Notes: a model not told the origin generated them from the sequence alone. Counted from the first letter of the stretch, positions 38,851 to 46,375 are shown. The stretch: 64,000 nt of DNA from Streptosporangium canum (GCF_900113865.1 NZ_FOQY01000012.1:186001-250000); one strand, 5' to 3'. Translations and numbers: made by a program.

Positions 38851-39340
38851 GGAATTTCGCCGAGTCGGGCCACTCCTCGGGCTGTGACACGTACGTACCG
38901 CGATGAGGCACCGTGTAGACCCATCCCTGTTCCCGGAGAAGACCGATCGCGCGACGCACCGTCTCCCGGGCGACACCGTGCTGCTGCATCAAAGCGCTTT
39001 CGCTCGGTATGGGGCGCCGGGGTTTGAGATCACCGTGTCTGATGCGGCGGACCAGGCTCTTGGCGATCATCTGGTAGAGCGCTGTCTTGTGCGGTTTACG
39101 CCGGGTCTGACCGGCCGGGCCGACGAACGTGCCCTCGCCCTGTGCCGTATGGATGAGACCCTCGTCCCGGAGCACTCTGATCGCTCGCCGGGCAGTGGTC
39201 CTGGCGACGCCGAACTCGCGCCGCAGCTCGGTCTCACTCGGTACGGCGTCGCCGGGAGCGAGCCCACCTGCCAAGATGCGCCGCCGAATGACGTCGGCTA
39301 TCTGAACGTACAGATGGGTGTCGCCCTCGTGATCCAGCAC
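38756..39340 (-). CDS. Double winged-helix GntR protein with a VapB-like tail
   Basis: This protein of about 194 residues has two GntR winged helices in tandem: PSETELRREFGVARTTARRA near residue 38 and PSESALMQQHGVARETVRRA near residue 115, each followed by a GTYV/GTFV wing. There is no effector domain. The last 30 residues are a near copy of the VapB antitoxin C-terminus encoded at 36360. The neighbouring paralogue at 39437 has the same two helices but lacks this tail, so the tail was gained. The start at GTG 39340 gives MLDHEG, matching MLDREG of the paralogue; GTG 39346 is possible. Confidence 0.88.
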   Translation of the reverse strand: MLDHEGDTHLYVQIADVIRRRILAGGLAPGDAVPSETELRREFGVARTTARRAIRVLRDEGLIHTAQGEGTFVGPAGQTRRKPHKTALYQMIAKSLVRRIRHGDLKPRRPIPSESALMQQHGVARETVRRAIGLLREQGWVYTVPHRGTYVSQPEEWPDSAKFPPPVTEAERERALAGTEGIGPILDGLWAEGR

Positions 39341-39372
39341 AGCCACACGGTAACGGGGCGTCAGGAACCGGA

Positions 39373-39408
39373 GTGGTGAACCACACCAATTGATATGGGT
39401 GGTAGACC
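39373..39408. promoter_or_regulatory. Operator-like palindromes upstream of the 39340 GntR gene
   Basis: GTGGTGAACCAC at 39373-39384 is a 12-bp palindrome and GGTAGACC lies at 39401-39408. Both resemble halves of the HutC/DasR-type GntR site (TGGTCTAGACCA). Confidence 0.5.
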
Positions 39409-39436
39409 TATGGTGACTGGTTTGCGGGCATCTTGG

Positions 39437-39922
39437 CTATTTTGTCGGTCGGGGCCAGCTCTCGGCGGGTGACACGTACGTGCCGCGATACTCCACGGTG
39501 AACACCCATCCCTGATCGCGCAGGAAGGCCATCGCCTGGCGCACGGTGGCTTTCGCGACGCCGTGCTTGCGCATCAGCTCCTTCTCGCTGGGGATGCGCC
39601 GGTTCGGCAGCAGTTCACCCGCCTCGATCCGGCGCTGAATCCCCGCCGCGATCTGCTGGTACACCGGAATCTGATCGGCCGGCCTCGGGGTTCCCGGCTC
39701 ACCGACGAAGGTGCCCTCTCCCTGGACCGTGTAGGCGAGTCCCTGCTCGCGGAGTTCGCGGGCGACCCGGCGTGCCGTCGTCTTGGCGATGCCGTACTCG
39801 ATCTCAAGCTCGGCCTCGCTGGGCACGGCTTCGCCGGGTCCGAGATCACCGGCCATGATGCGCATGCGAATCATCTCGGCGACCTGCTTGTACACCGGTA
39901 CTGGGCCCTCACGGTCAAGCAT
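39437..39922 (-). CDS. Double winged-helix GntR protein
   Basis: This protein of about 161 residues is the paralogue of the 38756 gene. It contains two GntR winged helices (PSEAELEIEYGIAKTTARRV near residue 37 and PSEKELMRKHGVAKATVRQA near residue 110) with wings ending GTFVGEPG and GTYVSPAE. It ends right after the second wing, without effector domain. Such a protein could bind two operator halves as one chain. The start at ATG 39922 gives MLDREG; ATG 39931 three codons earlier is possible. The small CDCR gene at 40059 is divergent and shares the promoter region. Confidence 0.88.
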   Translation of the reverse strand: MLDREGPVPVYKQVAEMIRMRIMAGDLGPGEAVPSEAELEIEYGIAKTTARRVARELREQGLAYTVQGEGTFVGEPGTPRPADQIPVYQQIAAGIQRRIEAGELLPNRRIPSEKELMRKHGVAKATVRQAMAFLRDQGWVFTVEYRGTYVSPAESWPRPTK

Positions 39923-39933
39923 GCCCTGCATGA

Positions 39934-40003
39934 TAGACCAAAAGGTACGTCTAGCCAGAAACCAGACGTCTGGTCAACTAATGAATAGGTGTAGTAGACC
40001 ACT
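39934..40003. promoter_or_regulatory. GntR operator-like sites between 39922 and the CDCR gene
   Basis: TAGACC occurs at 39934 and again at 39995, the latter as TAGACCACT, a perfect half of the DasR-type site. A 14-bp perfect palindrome, ACCAGACGTCTGGT, lies between them at 39961-39974. The region is AT-richer than average and probably holds both divergent promoters. Confidence 0.55.
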
Positions 40004-40058
40004 GGGATTAATGTGAACTATGATCCTTGAGTGATCGGGCGGGAGCGAGGGGTGAACG

Positions 40059-40352
40059 GTGGTCGTGGCGTGGGGGGAGCGGCATCACGGGCACCATCTT
40101 GCGCCGTTGCAGGCGACGCATGAGGTGATCGACTGGCGGCCGGAGGTGCCGAGGGCCGATCGGGTGAAGGTGAAGGAGCACACCTGTGACTGCCGGGCGA
40201 CTTTCTACGAGCTGTGCCGGGCGGGTGGGTTGATGTTCGTACGGCGGACGCACCGGCTGAGAGGAGTGGCGACCGTGCACGAGTCGCCCTGGGCGCTTTC
40301 GGGCCGGGTAGAGGCGTTGTGGCTCCGCCTGCTGATCGGCAGTGCCCGTTGA
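40059..40352 (+). CDS. Small CDCR-motif protein of unknown function
   Basis: This 97-residue protein has a central EHTCDCRATFYELCRAGG segment with three close cysteines (CDC and a later C), then an FVRR motif. No known domain was recognised. I recall similar short proteins beside GntR genes in Streptosporangiales, but cannot confirm this here. The start is GTG 40059 with GAGG about eight bases before it. It is divergent from the GntR gene at 39922 and shares its operator region, so it is a likely target. The cysteines could bind a metal. Confidence 0.65.
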   Translation: MVVAWGERHHGHHLAPLQATHEVIDWRPEVPRADRVKVKEHTCDCRATFYELCRAGGLMFVRRTHRLRGVATVHESPWALSGRVEALWLRLLIGSAR

Positions 40353-40414
40353 CGGCCGGCCAGGCACGCCCGGCAGGAGAGCCCGTGCGGCTCTGTCAGG
40401 GCATTCCATAAGCT

Positions 40415-40623
40415 CCCTGCCTCTCCGATGGGCCATGACGGTCGGGGAGGCAGGGCGGTGGTCCCACATCCGTTGAAGGGCGGATGCGGGACCACCATCC
40501 AAGTTCCCGGCGGGCATCTCTTCCCCACCGCCCGCCGGGTCTCGCTCCCGGCGGGCCATCCCATGAATCCGCCCGCCGGGGGCAGGCGGTGGTCCCGCGC
40601 CAACCGGGTGGCGCGGGACCACC
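40415..40623. repeat. Array of five consecutive stem-loops
   Basis: Five hairpins lie almost end to end. First: 14 bp with one wobble, 40415-40428 with 40442-40455. Second: GGTGGTCCC-type stem, 40457-40472 with 40481-40496, one mismatch. Third and fourth: identical 10-bp stems (CCCGGCGGGC) with 14-base loops, 40506-40539 and 40547-40580. Fifth: perfect 14 bp, 40588-40601 with 40610-40623, sharing the CGGTGGTCCC arm with the second. No gene covers this 390-base gap between convergent genes. Confidence 0.85.
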
Positions 40624-40741
40624 GGCAAGAGAGCTCCGTCGAGGGGGCCGCTGGCGAGTCACCGTCAAATGAGCCACGGTCAAACGACTTGCAGCCGCGC
40701 GAGCCGCTGTCAGGCGGGAGCGCCGTCAGGTGGAGGCCGCC

Positions 40742-41398
40742 TCAGGCGGCGATGCGGCGCCAGGCGGTGTCGGTGACGATCACGTGGTCGAGGAGGCGGA
40801 GGCCGACGGTCTCGGCGGCCTCGCCGAGGCGGGCGGTGACCTCCAGGTCGGCCGGGCTGGGGTCGAGGGAGCCGCTGGGATGGTTGTGGGCCAGGCCGAA
40901 CGAGGAGCCGCCGGAGGTGAGGACGGTGGTGATGATCTCGCGGACCGGGGCCGGGGCGTGGTCGCTGCCGCCCTCGCTGACGATCGTCTTGCGGGTCACC
41001 GCGCCGGCCGGGTCGCAGACCACCACGACCACGCGTTCGTGGCTGAGGCCGCGCAGGAGCGGGGAGGCGACGGCGGCGAGATCCCCCGAGCAGGTGATCC
41101 GGCGGCGCTCCGGCTCCGACTGCGCCTGCCGTACGAGGTGGAAGGCGGCGACGACCCGGGCGGCCTTGGCCGGGCCGATGCCGGGGACCGACATCAGGCG
41201 GTGGGCGTCGGAGCGGGCCAGCCCGCGCAGGTCGCCGCAGTGGGCGATCAGATGGGAGGCGAGCTCGACCGCGTTGGCGCCCCGGCTCCCCGAGCCGATC
41301 AGCAGGGCGAGCAGCTCCCGGTCGGCCAGGGCGGTCGCGCCACTCGACAGGAGCCGCTCGCGCGGCTGGTCGTTGGGCGGCATGTCCTTGACGCGCAA
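40742..41398 (-). CDS. radC: RadC-type JAB/MPN domain protein
   Basis: This 218-residue protein has an N-terminal helix-hairpin-helix (LMSVPGIGPAKAARVVAA near residue 75) and a C-terminal JAB1/MPN metallopeptidase-like domain with AHNHPSGSLDPSPAD near residue 170 (HxH and Asp for zinc). RadC was once linked to DNA repair, but its function is not settled. The start is TTG 41398, supported by GGAGG six bases before it; ATG 41383 is an alternative. A GCCGCC/GGCGGC hairpin at 40736-40750 overlaps the stop. The gene is convergent with the CDCR gene and the hairpin array. Confidence 0.92.
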   Translation of the reverse strand: MRVKDMPPNDQPRERLLSSGATALADRELLALLIGSGSRGANAVELASHLIAHCGDLRGLARSDAHRLMSVPGIGPAKAARVVAAFHLVRQAQSEPERRRITCSGDLAAVASPLLRGLSHERVVVVVCDPAGAVTRKTIVSEGGSDHAPAPVREIITTVLTSGGSSFGLAHNHPSGSLDPSPADLEVTARLGEAAETVGLRLLDHVIVTDTAWRRIAA

Positions 41399-41623
41399 TC
41401 GGCACCTCCGGCTCGGGAAATCAGGTCGGTTCTACCAGGGCGCACCGACAGTCCGGCCTTGGCCGTCGCGGTCACCGCTGGACCGCGTCCGGCTGTGATG
41501 CACGTCACAGTTCAGGTTGGCGAGAACCAGTGGTGACCCCGTCGGCTACCTACCGGACAGATCCGGCACGACAAGGGATCACCGCAGTCGTGTGGGCCGA
41601 AAGCCCGCCGTGAAGGAGTCGCC

Positions 41624-42121
41624 ATGCGCAAGAAGACGATCGCCGTGCTCCTCGGAGCGAGTTTGACCGCCGGGGTGCTCGGGCTGGGCGCCGGCGGTGC
41701 GTTCGCCGGTGACAAGGTCGGCACGACCGGCACGACCGGCACGACCGGCACGACCGGCACGACCGGCACGACCGGCACAACCGGCACGACCAGTGCGGCC
41801 GGCACGATCACAACCGAGGCGGCTGCGCCGCGGCCGCCGAAGGGCGCCAGGGCGGTCGTCCAGGTCAGCCCCAACCCCACCGCCAGGCGAGGCGAAGAGG
41901 TGACGATCACCGGCCACTGCGGCGGAGGCAGGAAGCTCAACGCCGTGCTCAGCGGGTTCGGCGGCAGGCCGGTGCTGAAGAACATCCGCATCATCGACGA
42001 CAACCCGGACGGATTCGTGGCGAAGGCGACCCTCTCCCGCGAGATCGGCAACGGCATCGGTCCTGTTTTCGTCGACTGCGGGGGCGAGGCGGGCGTGACC
42101 CTCCTGGTCACCCACGTCTGA
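41624..42121 (+). CDS. Secreted protein with a Gly-Thr-Thr repeat linker
   Basis: This 165-residue protein begins with a Sec signal peptide (residues 1-29, cleavage near AGGAFAG). Next comes a linker of eight Gly-Thr-Thr units encoded by a 9-bp tandem repeat. The C-terminal half (from about residue 75) is a small beta-rich domain, PPKGARAVVQVSPNPTARRG onward, with two cysteines (TGHCGGG and FVDCGG) that may form a disulfide. It resembles Ig-like surface domains, but no family was assigned and no sortase or membrane anchor is present. AAGGAG at 41612-41617 precedes the ATG. It is transcribed alone. Confidence 0.75.
   Translation: MRKKTIAVLLGASLTAGVLGLGAGGAFAGDKVGTTGTTGTTGTTGTTGTTGTTGTTSAAGTITTEAAAPRPPKGARAVVQVSPNPTARRGEEVTITGHCGGGRKLNAVLSGFGGRPVLKNIRIIDDNPDGFVAKATLSREIGNGIGPVFVDCGGEAGVTLLVTHV
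41720..41791. repeat. Eight tandem 9-bp units coding Gly-Thr-Thr
   Basis: GGCACGACC is repeated eight times without interruption; the seventh has one change (GGCACAACC). Such a run can expand or shrink in frame by slippage. Confidence 0.95.
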
Positions 42122-42131
42122 TCCGAACCTT

Positions 42132-42178
42132 CCTCCGTGGGGCCGTGGGCGGGCCTGGCGCTCACGGGCCCACGGAGG
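42132..42178 (+). terminator. Terminator after the secreted repeat protein
   Basis: A 16-bp stem with one mismatch (42132-42147 with 42163-42178) closes on a 15-base loop, ten bases after the stop codon. Confidence 0.7.
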
Positions 42179-42254
42179 GCCCCGAAGCGGTCCGTCGGCG
42201 GCCGTCGGGGAGGGGCGGGCGTCCGGGCCGGGCCGGGACCGGCCGGGCTGTGGC

Positions 42255-42333
42255 GGGACCACCCGCGCTGCGTTCCGGGACCGCCCGCGCTGCGTGCCGG
42301 ATCGGCCGGGCTGCGTGCCGGGACCGCCCGTCC
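42255..42333. repeat. Imperfect 22-bp tandem repeat
   Basis: Units of the type GGGACCGCCCGCGCTGCGTG start at 42255, 42277, 42299 and 42320 (periods 22, 22, 21). They lie directly before the stop of the GntR gene at 42341. Confidence 0.7.
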
Positions 42334-42340
42334 GGGCCGC

Positions 42341-43066
42341 TCAGGGGTGCAGGGAGTGGGCGTAGACCAGGCGGAAGCGGTCGCCGGGGATGACGATGTC
42401 GCTGGTCTCGACCGGGCGGTCGCCGGCCCAGTGGGTGCGCTCCACGTGCAGGACGTGGACACCCGCGGGGAGGGCGAGGGTGTCGCTCTCGGCGGGCTGG
42501 GGGACGCGGGTGTAGACCTGCTCCACTATTTCGGTGACCTTGACGCCGAGGGCGGACAACCGGGCGACCAGGCCGCGGGGGCTCTCCTCGGCGGGAGGCC
42601 CGCTGAACTCGGCGGGCTCGTAGGAGGTGGCGAGCTGGACCGGCCTGCCGTCGCCCCGGAAGACGTAGTGGGTGCGGGTCACCGGGGCGGAGTCGTCCAG
42701 GCGCAGGCGCTGGGCGATGTCCGGAGAGGCCTCGGCGGGCTCGCTCCGCCACTCCCAGGTGGCACGGGCGCCCTGCGACTGGATGTCGGCTCCGAAGGGG
42801 GCATGGTGGTCGTGGAAGCGCCAGCGGTGCAGGGGGAGCAGCACGGGACGGTCGCGGACGTAGTGGCCCGAGCCGACGCGGCCGACGATCAGGCCCTCGG
42901 CCGCGAGCACGCGCAGCGCGTGGCGGGCGGCCGTCTCGCCCACGCCGTACTTGCGGGTGAGCTGGGCGCGGGAGGGGATCGGCGCGCCGGGGGGAAGGGA
43001 GCCGTCGACGATCTGCCGGCGGATATCGGCGACGACGCGCAGGTAGACAGGATCGGAGGTTGCCAC
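42341..43066 (-). CDS. GntR/HutC family regulator with UTRA domain
   Basis: This 241-residue regulator has an N-terminal winged helix (IPSRAQLTRKYGVGETAARHAL, about residues 30-52) and a C-terminal UTRA ligand domain (APVTRTHYVFRGDGRPVQLATS, and so on). HutC-type regulators bind sugar phosphates, histidine derivatives or similar effectors. No structural gene lies in the same operon, so the target is unknown. The start is GTG 43066. The AT-richer DNA upstream, shared with the gap before dapA, should carry the promoter. Confidence 0.9.
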   Translation of the reverse strand: MATSDPVYLRVVADIRRQIVDGSLPPGAPIPSRAQLTRKYGVGETAARHALRVLAAEGLIVGRVGSGHYVRDRPVLLPLHRWRFHDHHAPFGADIQSQGARATWEWRSEPAEASPDIAQRLRLDDSAPVTRTHYVFRGDGRPVQLATSYEPAEFSGPPAEESPRGLVARLSALGVKVTEIVEQVYTRVPQPAESDTLALPAGVHVLHVERTHWAGDRPVETSDIVIPGDRFRLVYAHSLHP

Positions 43067-43558
43067 GTGTCCATCCCTGGGTTCGACAGGCGTCGTCCCA
43101 TCCTGTCGTATTCGATGGACAACTCAGGGTAATGGCGGCAATTTGGAGCTCCAACTTTGGGGGCGCTCTGAAAAGTGGCAGAAAATATCTCAGAGACCGT
43201 GTAACACCCGCGTAAGCGTCCGCGATTCAACGATAGAAGCCGTCGATGTGTGTACCCCCGAGCACATATCGGCGGCTTCTTTCATGTCTGCGGGAAAAGA
43301 TGATCACTCTGAAGTGGACATAGTTCCTCTTACTTCTTTTTTACTCACATATCGAACATTTGTTGCTCCCTGTCGACCGGGCGGCGGCCGTACCCGCCCG
43401 GAGGCGGTCCGGCGCCGCCGGGCAGCGTGGCGTATCCGCCTTTACGGCAGGGGACGAGGTGTCTCAGGAGGGTTTTCACCCTTCGGTCCGAAGGTGTACC
43501 GAGGCTAGGCGGGGTGGCGGGGTCCACCGTTTGGGTGGATCCGGGTACCGTTCGGTCT
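43067..43558. other. Gene-free gap between a GntR gene and dapA
   Basis: The first 300 bases are clearly AT-richer than the surroundings, with a TTACTTCTTTTTTACT patch near 43330. An imperfect hairpin lies at 43235-43280 (outer stem AGAAGCCG with CGGCTTCT, inner GTGTG with CACAT). Reading frames exist but none has a ribosome site or protein-like composition. The last 20 bases hold the dapA -10 box TACCGT at 43546-43551. Confidence 0.6.
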
Positions 43559-44485
43559 ATGGCAGCGCCAACTGGAACCTCCGACGCACCCTTCGGTCGC
43601 ATGCTGACCGCCATGGTCACGCCGTTCACCGATGACGGCGCGGTCGACTACGAGGGGGCGCAGCGCCTTGCCACCTACCTGGTGGACGAGCAGCGCAACG
43701 ACGGCCTCGTCGTGAGCGGCACGACGGGTGAGTCCCCGACCACCTCCGACGACGAGAAGGAGCGCCTCCTGCGCGCCGTCGTCGAGGCGGTCGGCGATCG
43801 CGCCGCCGTCGTGGCCGGAGCGGGCAGCAACGACACCCACCACAGCGTCGGGCTGGCCCGCGGCGCCGAGCGCGCGGGGGCCCACGGCCTCCTGCTGGTG
43901 ACGCCGTACTACAGCAAGCCGCCGCAGGAGGGGCTCTACCGCCACTTCACCGCCGTCGCCGACGCCACCGGCCTGCCGGTCATGCTCTACGACATTCCCA
44001 GCCGCAGCGGCGTGCCGATCCAGACCGCCACCCTCGTACGGCTCGCCCGCCACGAGCGGATCGTCGCGGTGAAGGACGCCAAGGCCGACCTGTTCGCCGG
44101 GTCGCAGATCATGGCGGCCACCGACCTGGCGTTCTACTCCGGTGACGACACGCTCAACCTGCCGTGGCTGTCGGTCGGGGCCGCCGGGTGCGTCAGCGTC
44201 GTCGGGCACGTCGTCGGCGCGGAGATCGCCGCGATGATCGGGCTGTACCGCTCGGGCGACGTCTCGGGCGCGCTCGCCGTCCACCGCAGGCTGCTCCCGG
44301 TGATCTCCGGGATCATGACGCAGGCCGGCGGTGCGATCATGGCGAAGGCGGCGCTGACCCTGGTGGGGCGATCCGCGGGACCGGCGCGACTGCCACTGGT
44401 GGAGGCCACCGAAGAGCAGGTCGCGCGGCTGAGAGAAGACTTGATCGCGGGCGGCGTGAAGCTGTCCGACGGGGTTGTTTCATGA
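43559..44485 (+). CDS. dapA: 4-hydroxy-tetrahydrodipicolinate synthase
   Basis: DapA condenses aspartate semialdehyde and pyruvate in the first committed step to lysine and diaminopimelate. The 308 residues show GTTGESPTTSDDE near residue 55, the tyrosine in VTPYYSKPPQEG near 120, and the Schiff-base lysine in IVAVKDAKADL near 173, where other family members read KDA/KEA. ATG 43559 is seven bases after a TACCGT -10 box and has no ribosome site, so it is probably leaderless. The dapA-rnj-ftsK order is conserved in actinobacteria. Confidence 0.97.
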   Translation: MAAPTGTSDAPFGRMLTAMVTPFTDDGAVDYEGAQRLATYLVDEQRNDGLVVSGTTGESPTTSDDEKERLLRAVVEAVGDRAAVVAGAGSNDTHHSVGLARGAERAGAHGLLLVTPYYSKPPQEGLYRHFTAVADATGLPVMLYDIPSRSGVPIQTATLVRLARHERIVAVKDAKADLFAGSQIMAATDLAFYSGDDTLNLPWLSVGAAGCVSVVGHVVGAEIAAMIGLYRSGDVSGALAVHRRLLPVISGIMTQAGGAIMAKAALTLVGRSAGPARLPLVEATEEQVARLREDLIAGGVKLSDGVVS

Positions 44486-44533
44486 GAAGGAACGTCGCGA
44501 CCGGTATCGGTCGCAGTGGGGAGGAACGGGAGT

Positions 44534-44653
44534 TTGAACAACAGAGGAAACAACGGTCCGCTGAAGACCGGAGTGCTCGGCGAGGGAGCAGTCCTGCCGA
44601 CCGGGGGACCAGCCCACGCTTGTGAGACCTGTAAGAGAGGTGTGACCGCATGA
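44534..44653 (+). CDS. Possible 39-residue leader peptide before RNase J
   Basis: From TTG 44534 the frame reads 39 codons and ends in a TGA that overlaps the RNase J ATG (ATGA). It has the composition of a short polar peptide with a CETC pair near its end. A GGGAG and a GGGGAGG lie upstream, at short and long spacing. The overlap suggests translational coupling. The peptide matches no family known to me, so it may be chance. Confidence 0.35.
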   Translation: MNNRGNNGPLKTGVLGEGAVLPTGGPAHACETCKRGVTA

Positions 44654-46335
44654 GTCACCCCCATCCCGAACTCGGGCCGCCGCCGCTGCTGCCCGAAGGC
44701 GCGCTGCGCATCGTCGCGCTGGGCGGTCTCGGTGAGATCGGCCGCAACATGGCGGTGTTCGAGTACGACGGCCGTCTGCTGATCATCGACTGCGGGGTGC
44801 TGTTCCCCGAGCCCGACCAGCCGGGCATCGACCTGATCCTGCCCGACTTCGAATACATCCGGGACCGCCTGGACGACGTCGAGGCCGTGGTGCTGACCCA
44901 TGGGCACGAGGACCACATCGGCGCCGTGCCGTACCTGCTGCGGGAGCGCCGCGACATCCCGGTCGTGGGATCGAAGCTGACGCTGGCGCTGATCGAGGCG
45001 AAGCTCACCGAGCACCGCATCCAACCGTCCAAGCTCGAGGTCGTCGAGGGGGAGCGGCACCGGTTCGGGCCGTTCGAGTGCGAGTTCTTCGCGGTCAACC
45101 ACTCGATCCCGGACGCGCTGGCCGTCGCGGTCAGGACCCCCGCGGGCATCGTGCTGCACACCGGTGACTTCCGGATGGACCAGCTGCCCAGCGACGGGCG
45201 GCTGACCGACCTGGGCGGCTTCGCCAGGCTCGGCGCCGAGGGCGTCGACCTGCTGATGTCCGACTCGACGAACGCGGAGGTGCCGGGCTTCGTCACCAGT
45301 GAGCGGGAGATCGCGCCGGTCATCGACGAGGTGGTCCGCACCGCCCAGAAGCGCGTGATCGTGGCGAGCTTCGCCTCCCACGTCCACCGCGTCCAGCAGG
45401 TCATGGACGCCGCGCACAAGCACGGCCGCAAGGTCGCGCTGGTCGGCCGCTCCATGGTGCGCAACATGGGCATCGCCCGTGATCTCGGCTACCTCAGGGT
45501 GCCGCCGGGCCTGATCGTCGACTCCAAGGAGATCGAGACCTGGCCGCCGGAGGACGTGGTGCTGATCTGCACCGGGTCCCAGGGCGAGCCGATGGCCGCG
45601 CTGTCGCGCATGGCCAACCGCGACCACCCGATCAGGGTCGCCGAGGGCGACACCGTGCTGCTGGCCTCCTCGCTGGTGCCCGGCAACGAGACCTCGGTCA
45701 ACAAGGTGATCAACGGGCTGGCCCGGTGGGGCGCCCGCGTGGTGCACAAGGGCAACGCGAAGGTGCACGTCTCCGGGCACGCCGCCGCGGGCGAGCTGCT
45801 CTACCTGCTCAACGTGACCAGGCCGTCCAACTTCATGCCGGTGCACGGCGAGTGGCGGCACATGCGGGCGCACGCCAAGATCGCCGCGCTGTCCGGGGTG
45901 CCCGACGACCACATCGTGATCGCCGAGGACGGCGTCGTGGTCGACCTGCTCGACGGCCGCGCGAAGATCGTGGGTGCGATCCCCGCCGGCTACGTCTACG
46001 TGGACGGCACCTCGGTGGGCGACGTCACCGACTACGCGCTGAAGGACCGGCGGATCCTGGGCGAGGAGGGCTTCATCTCCGTCGTCATCGTGGTCGACAC
46101 CGCCAACGGCAAGCTCGCCGGCGGCCCGGAGATCCACGCCAGGGGATCGGGCATCGACCCCGACCGCCTGGAGGAGGTCATCCCGCAGATCGAGAAGGCC
46201 GTGGAGGAGCACACGGCCGACGGGATGATGGACGTCCAGCAGATCCGCCGGGTGGTCCGCAGGACCGTCGGGCGCTGGGTGAGCGACACCTACCGCCGCC
46301 GCCCGATGATCATCCCCGTGGTGATCGAGGTCTGA
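44650..46335 (+). CDS. rnj: Ribonuclease J
   Basis: RNase J is a metallo-beta-lactamase/beta-CASP nuclease with endonuclease and 5' exonuclease activity in RNA decay and rRNA maturation. The 561 residues have the zinc motif LTHGHEDHIGA near residue 83, HTGDFRMDQ near 173, the beta-CASP signatures STNAEVPGF and GSQGEPMAAL, and VHVSGHAAAGEL near 375, followed by the C-terminal domain. Single RNase J genes of this size are normal in actinomycetes. AGAGGTG precedes the ATG. Together with PNPase (5131) it would form the main RNA decay machinery. Confidence 0.96.
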   Translation: MSHPHPELGPPPLLPEGALRIVALGGLGEIGRNMAVFEYDGRLLIIDCGVLFPEPDQPGIDLILPDFEYIRDRLDDVEAVVLTHGHEDHIGAVPYLLRERRDIPVVGSKLTLALIEAKLTEHRIQPSKLEVVEGERHRFGPFECEFFAVNHSIPDALAVAVRTPAGIVLHTGDFRMDQLPSDGRLTDLGGFARLGAEGVDLLMSDSTNAEVPGFVTSEREIAPVIDEVVRTAQKRVIVASFASHVHRVQQVMDAAHKHGRKVALVGRSMVRNMGIARDLGYLRVPPGLIVDSKEIETWPPEDVVLICTGSQGEPMAALSRMANRDHPIRVAEGDTVLLASSLVPGNETSVNKVINGLARWGARVVHKGNAKVHVSGHAAAGELLYLLNVTRPSNFMPVHGEWRHMRAHAKIAALSGVPDDHIVIAEDGVVVDLLDGRAKIVGAIPAGYVYVDGTSVGDVTDYALKDRRILGEEGFISVVIVVDTANGKLAGGPEIHARGSGIDPDRLEEVIPQIEKAVEEHTADGMMDVQQIRRVVRRTVGRWVSDTYRRRPMIIPVVIEV

Positions 46336-46342
46336 CCCGCTC

Positions 46343-46375
46343 GCCGTACGGCGGTCCCACCGGCCGCCGTACGGC
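46343..46375 (+). terminator. rnj terminator
   Basis: A perfect 12-bp stem, GCCGTACGGCGG at 46343-46354 with CCGCCGTACGGC at 46364-46375, closes on a 9-base loop, seven bases after the stop. Confidence 0.7.

Noticed and set aside
40415-40623. tRNA genes or an integron attC site
   Set aside because: None of the stems forms a cloverleaf or carries a T-loop, and no integrase is nearby.
43427-43558. Longer N-terminus for dapA from an upstream GTG or ATG in frame
   Set aside because: ATG 43559 gives the normal dapA start and lies seven bases after a good -10 box.
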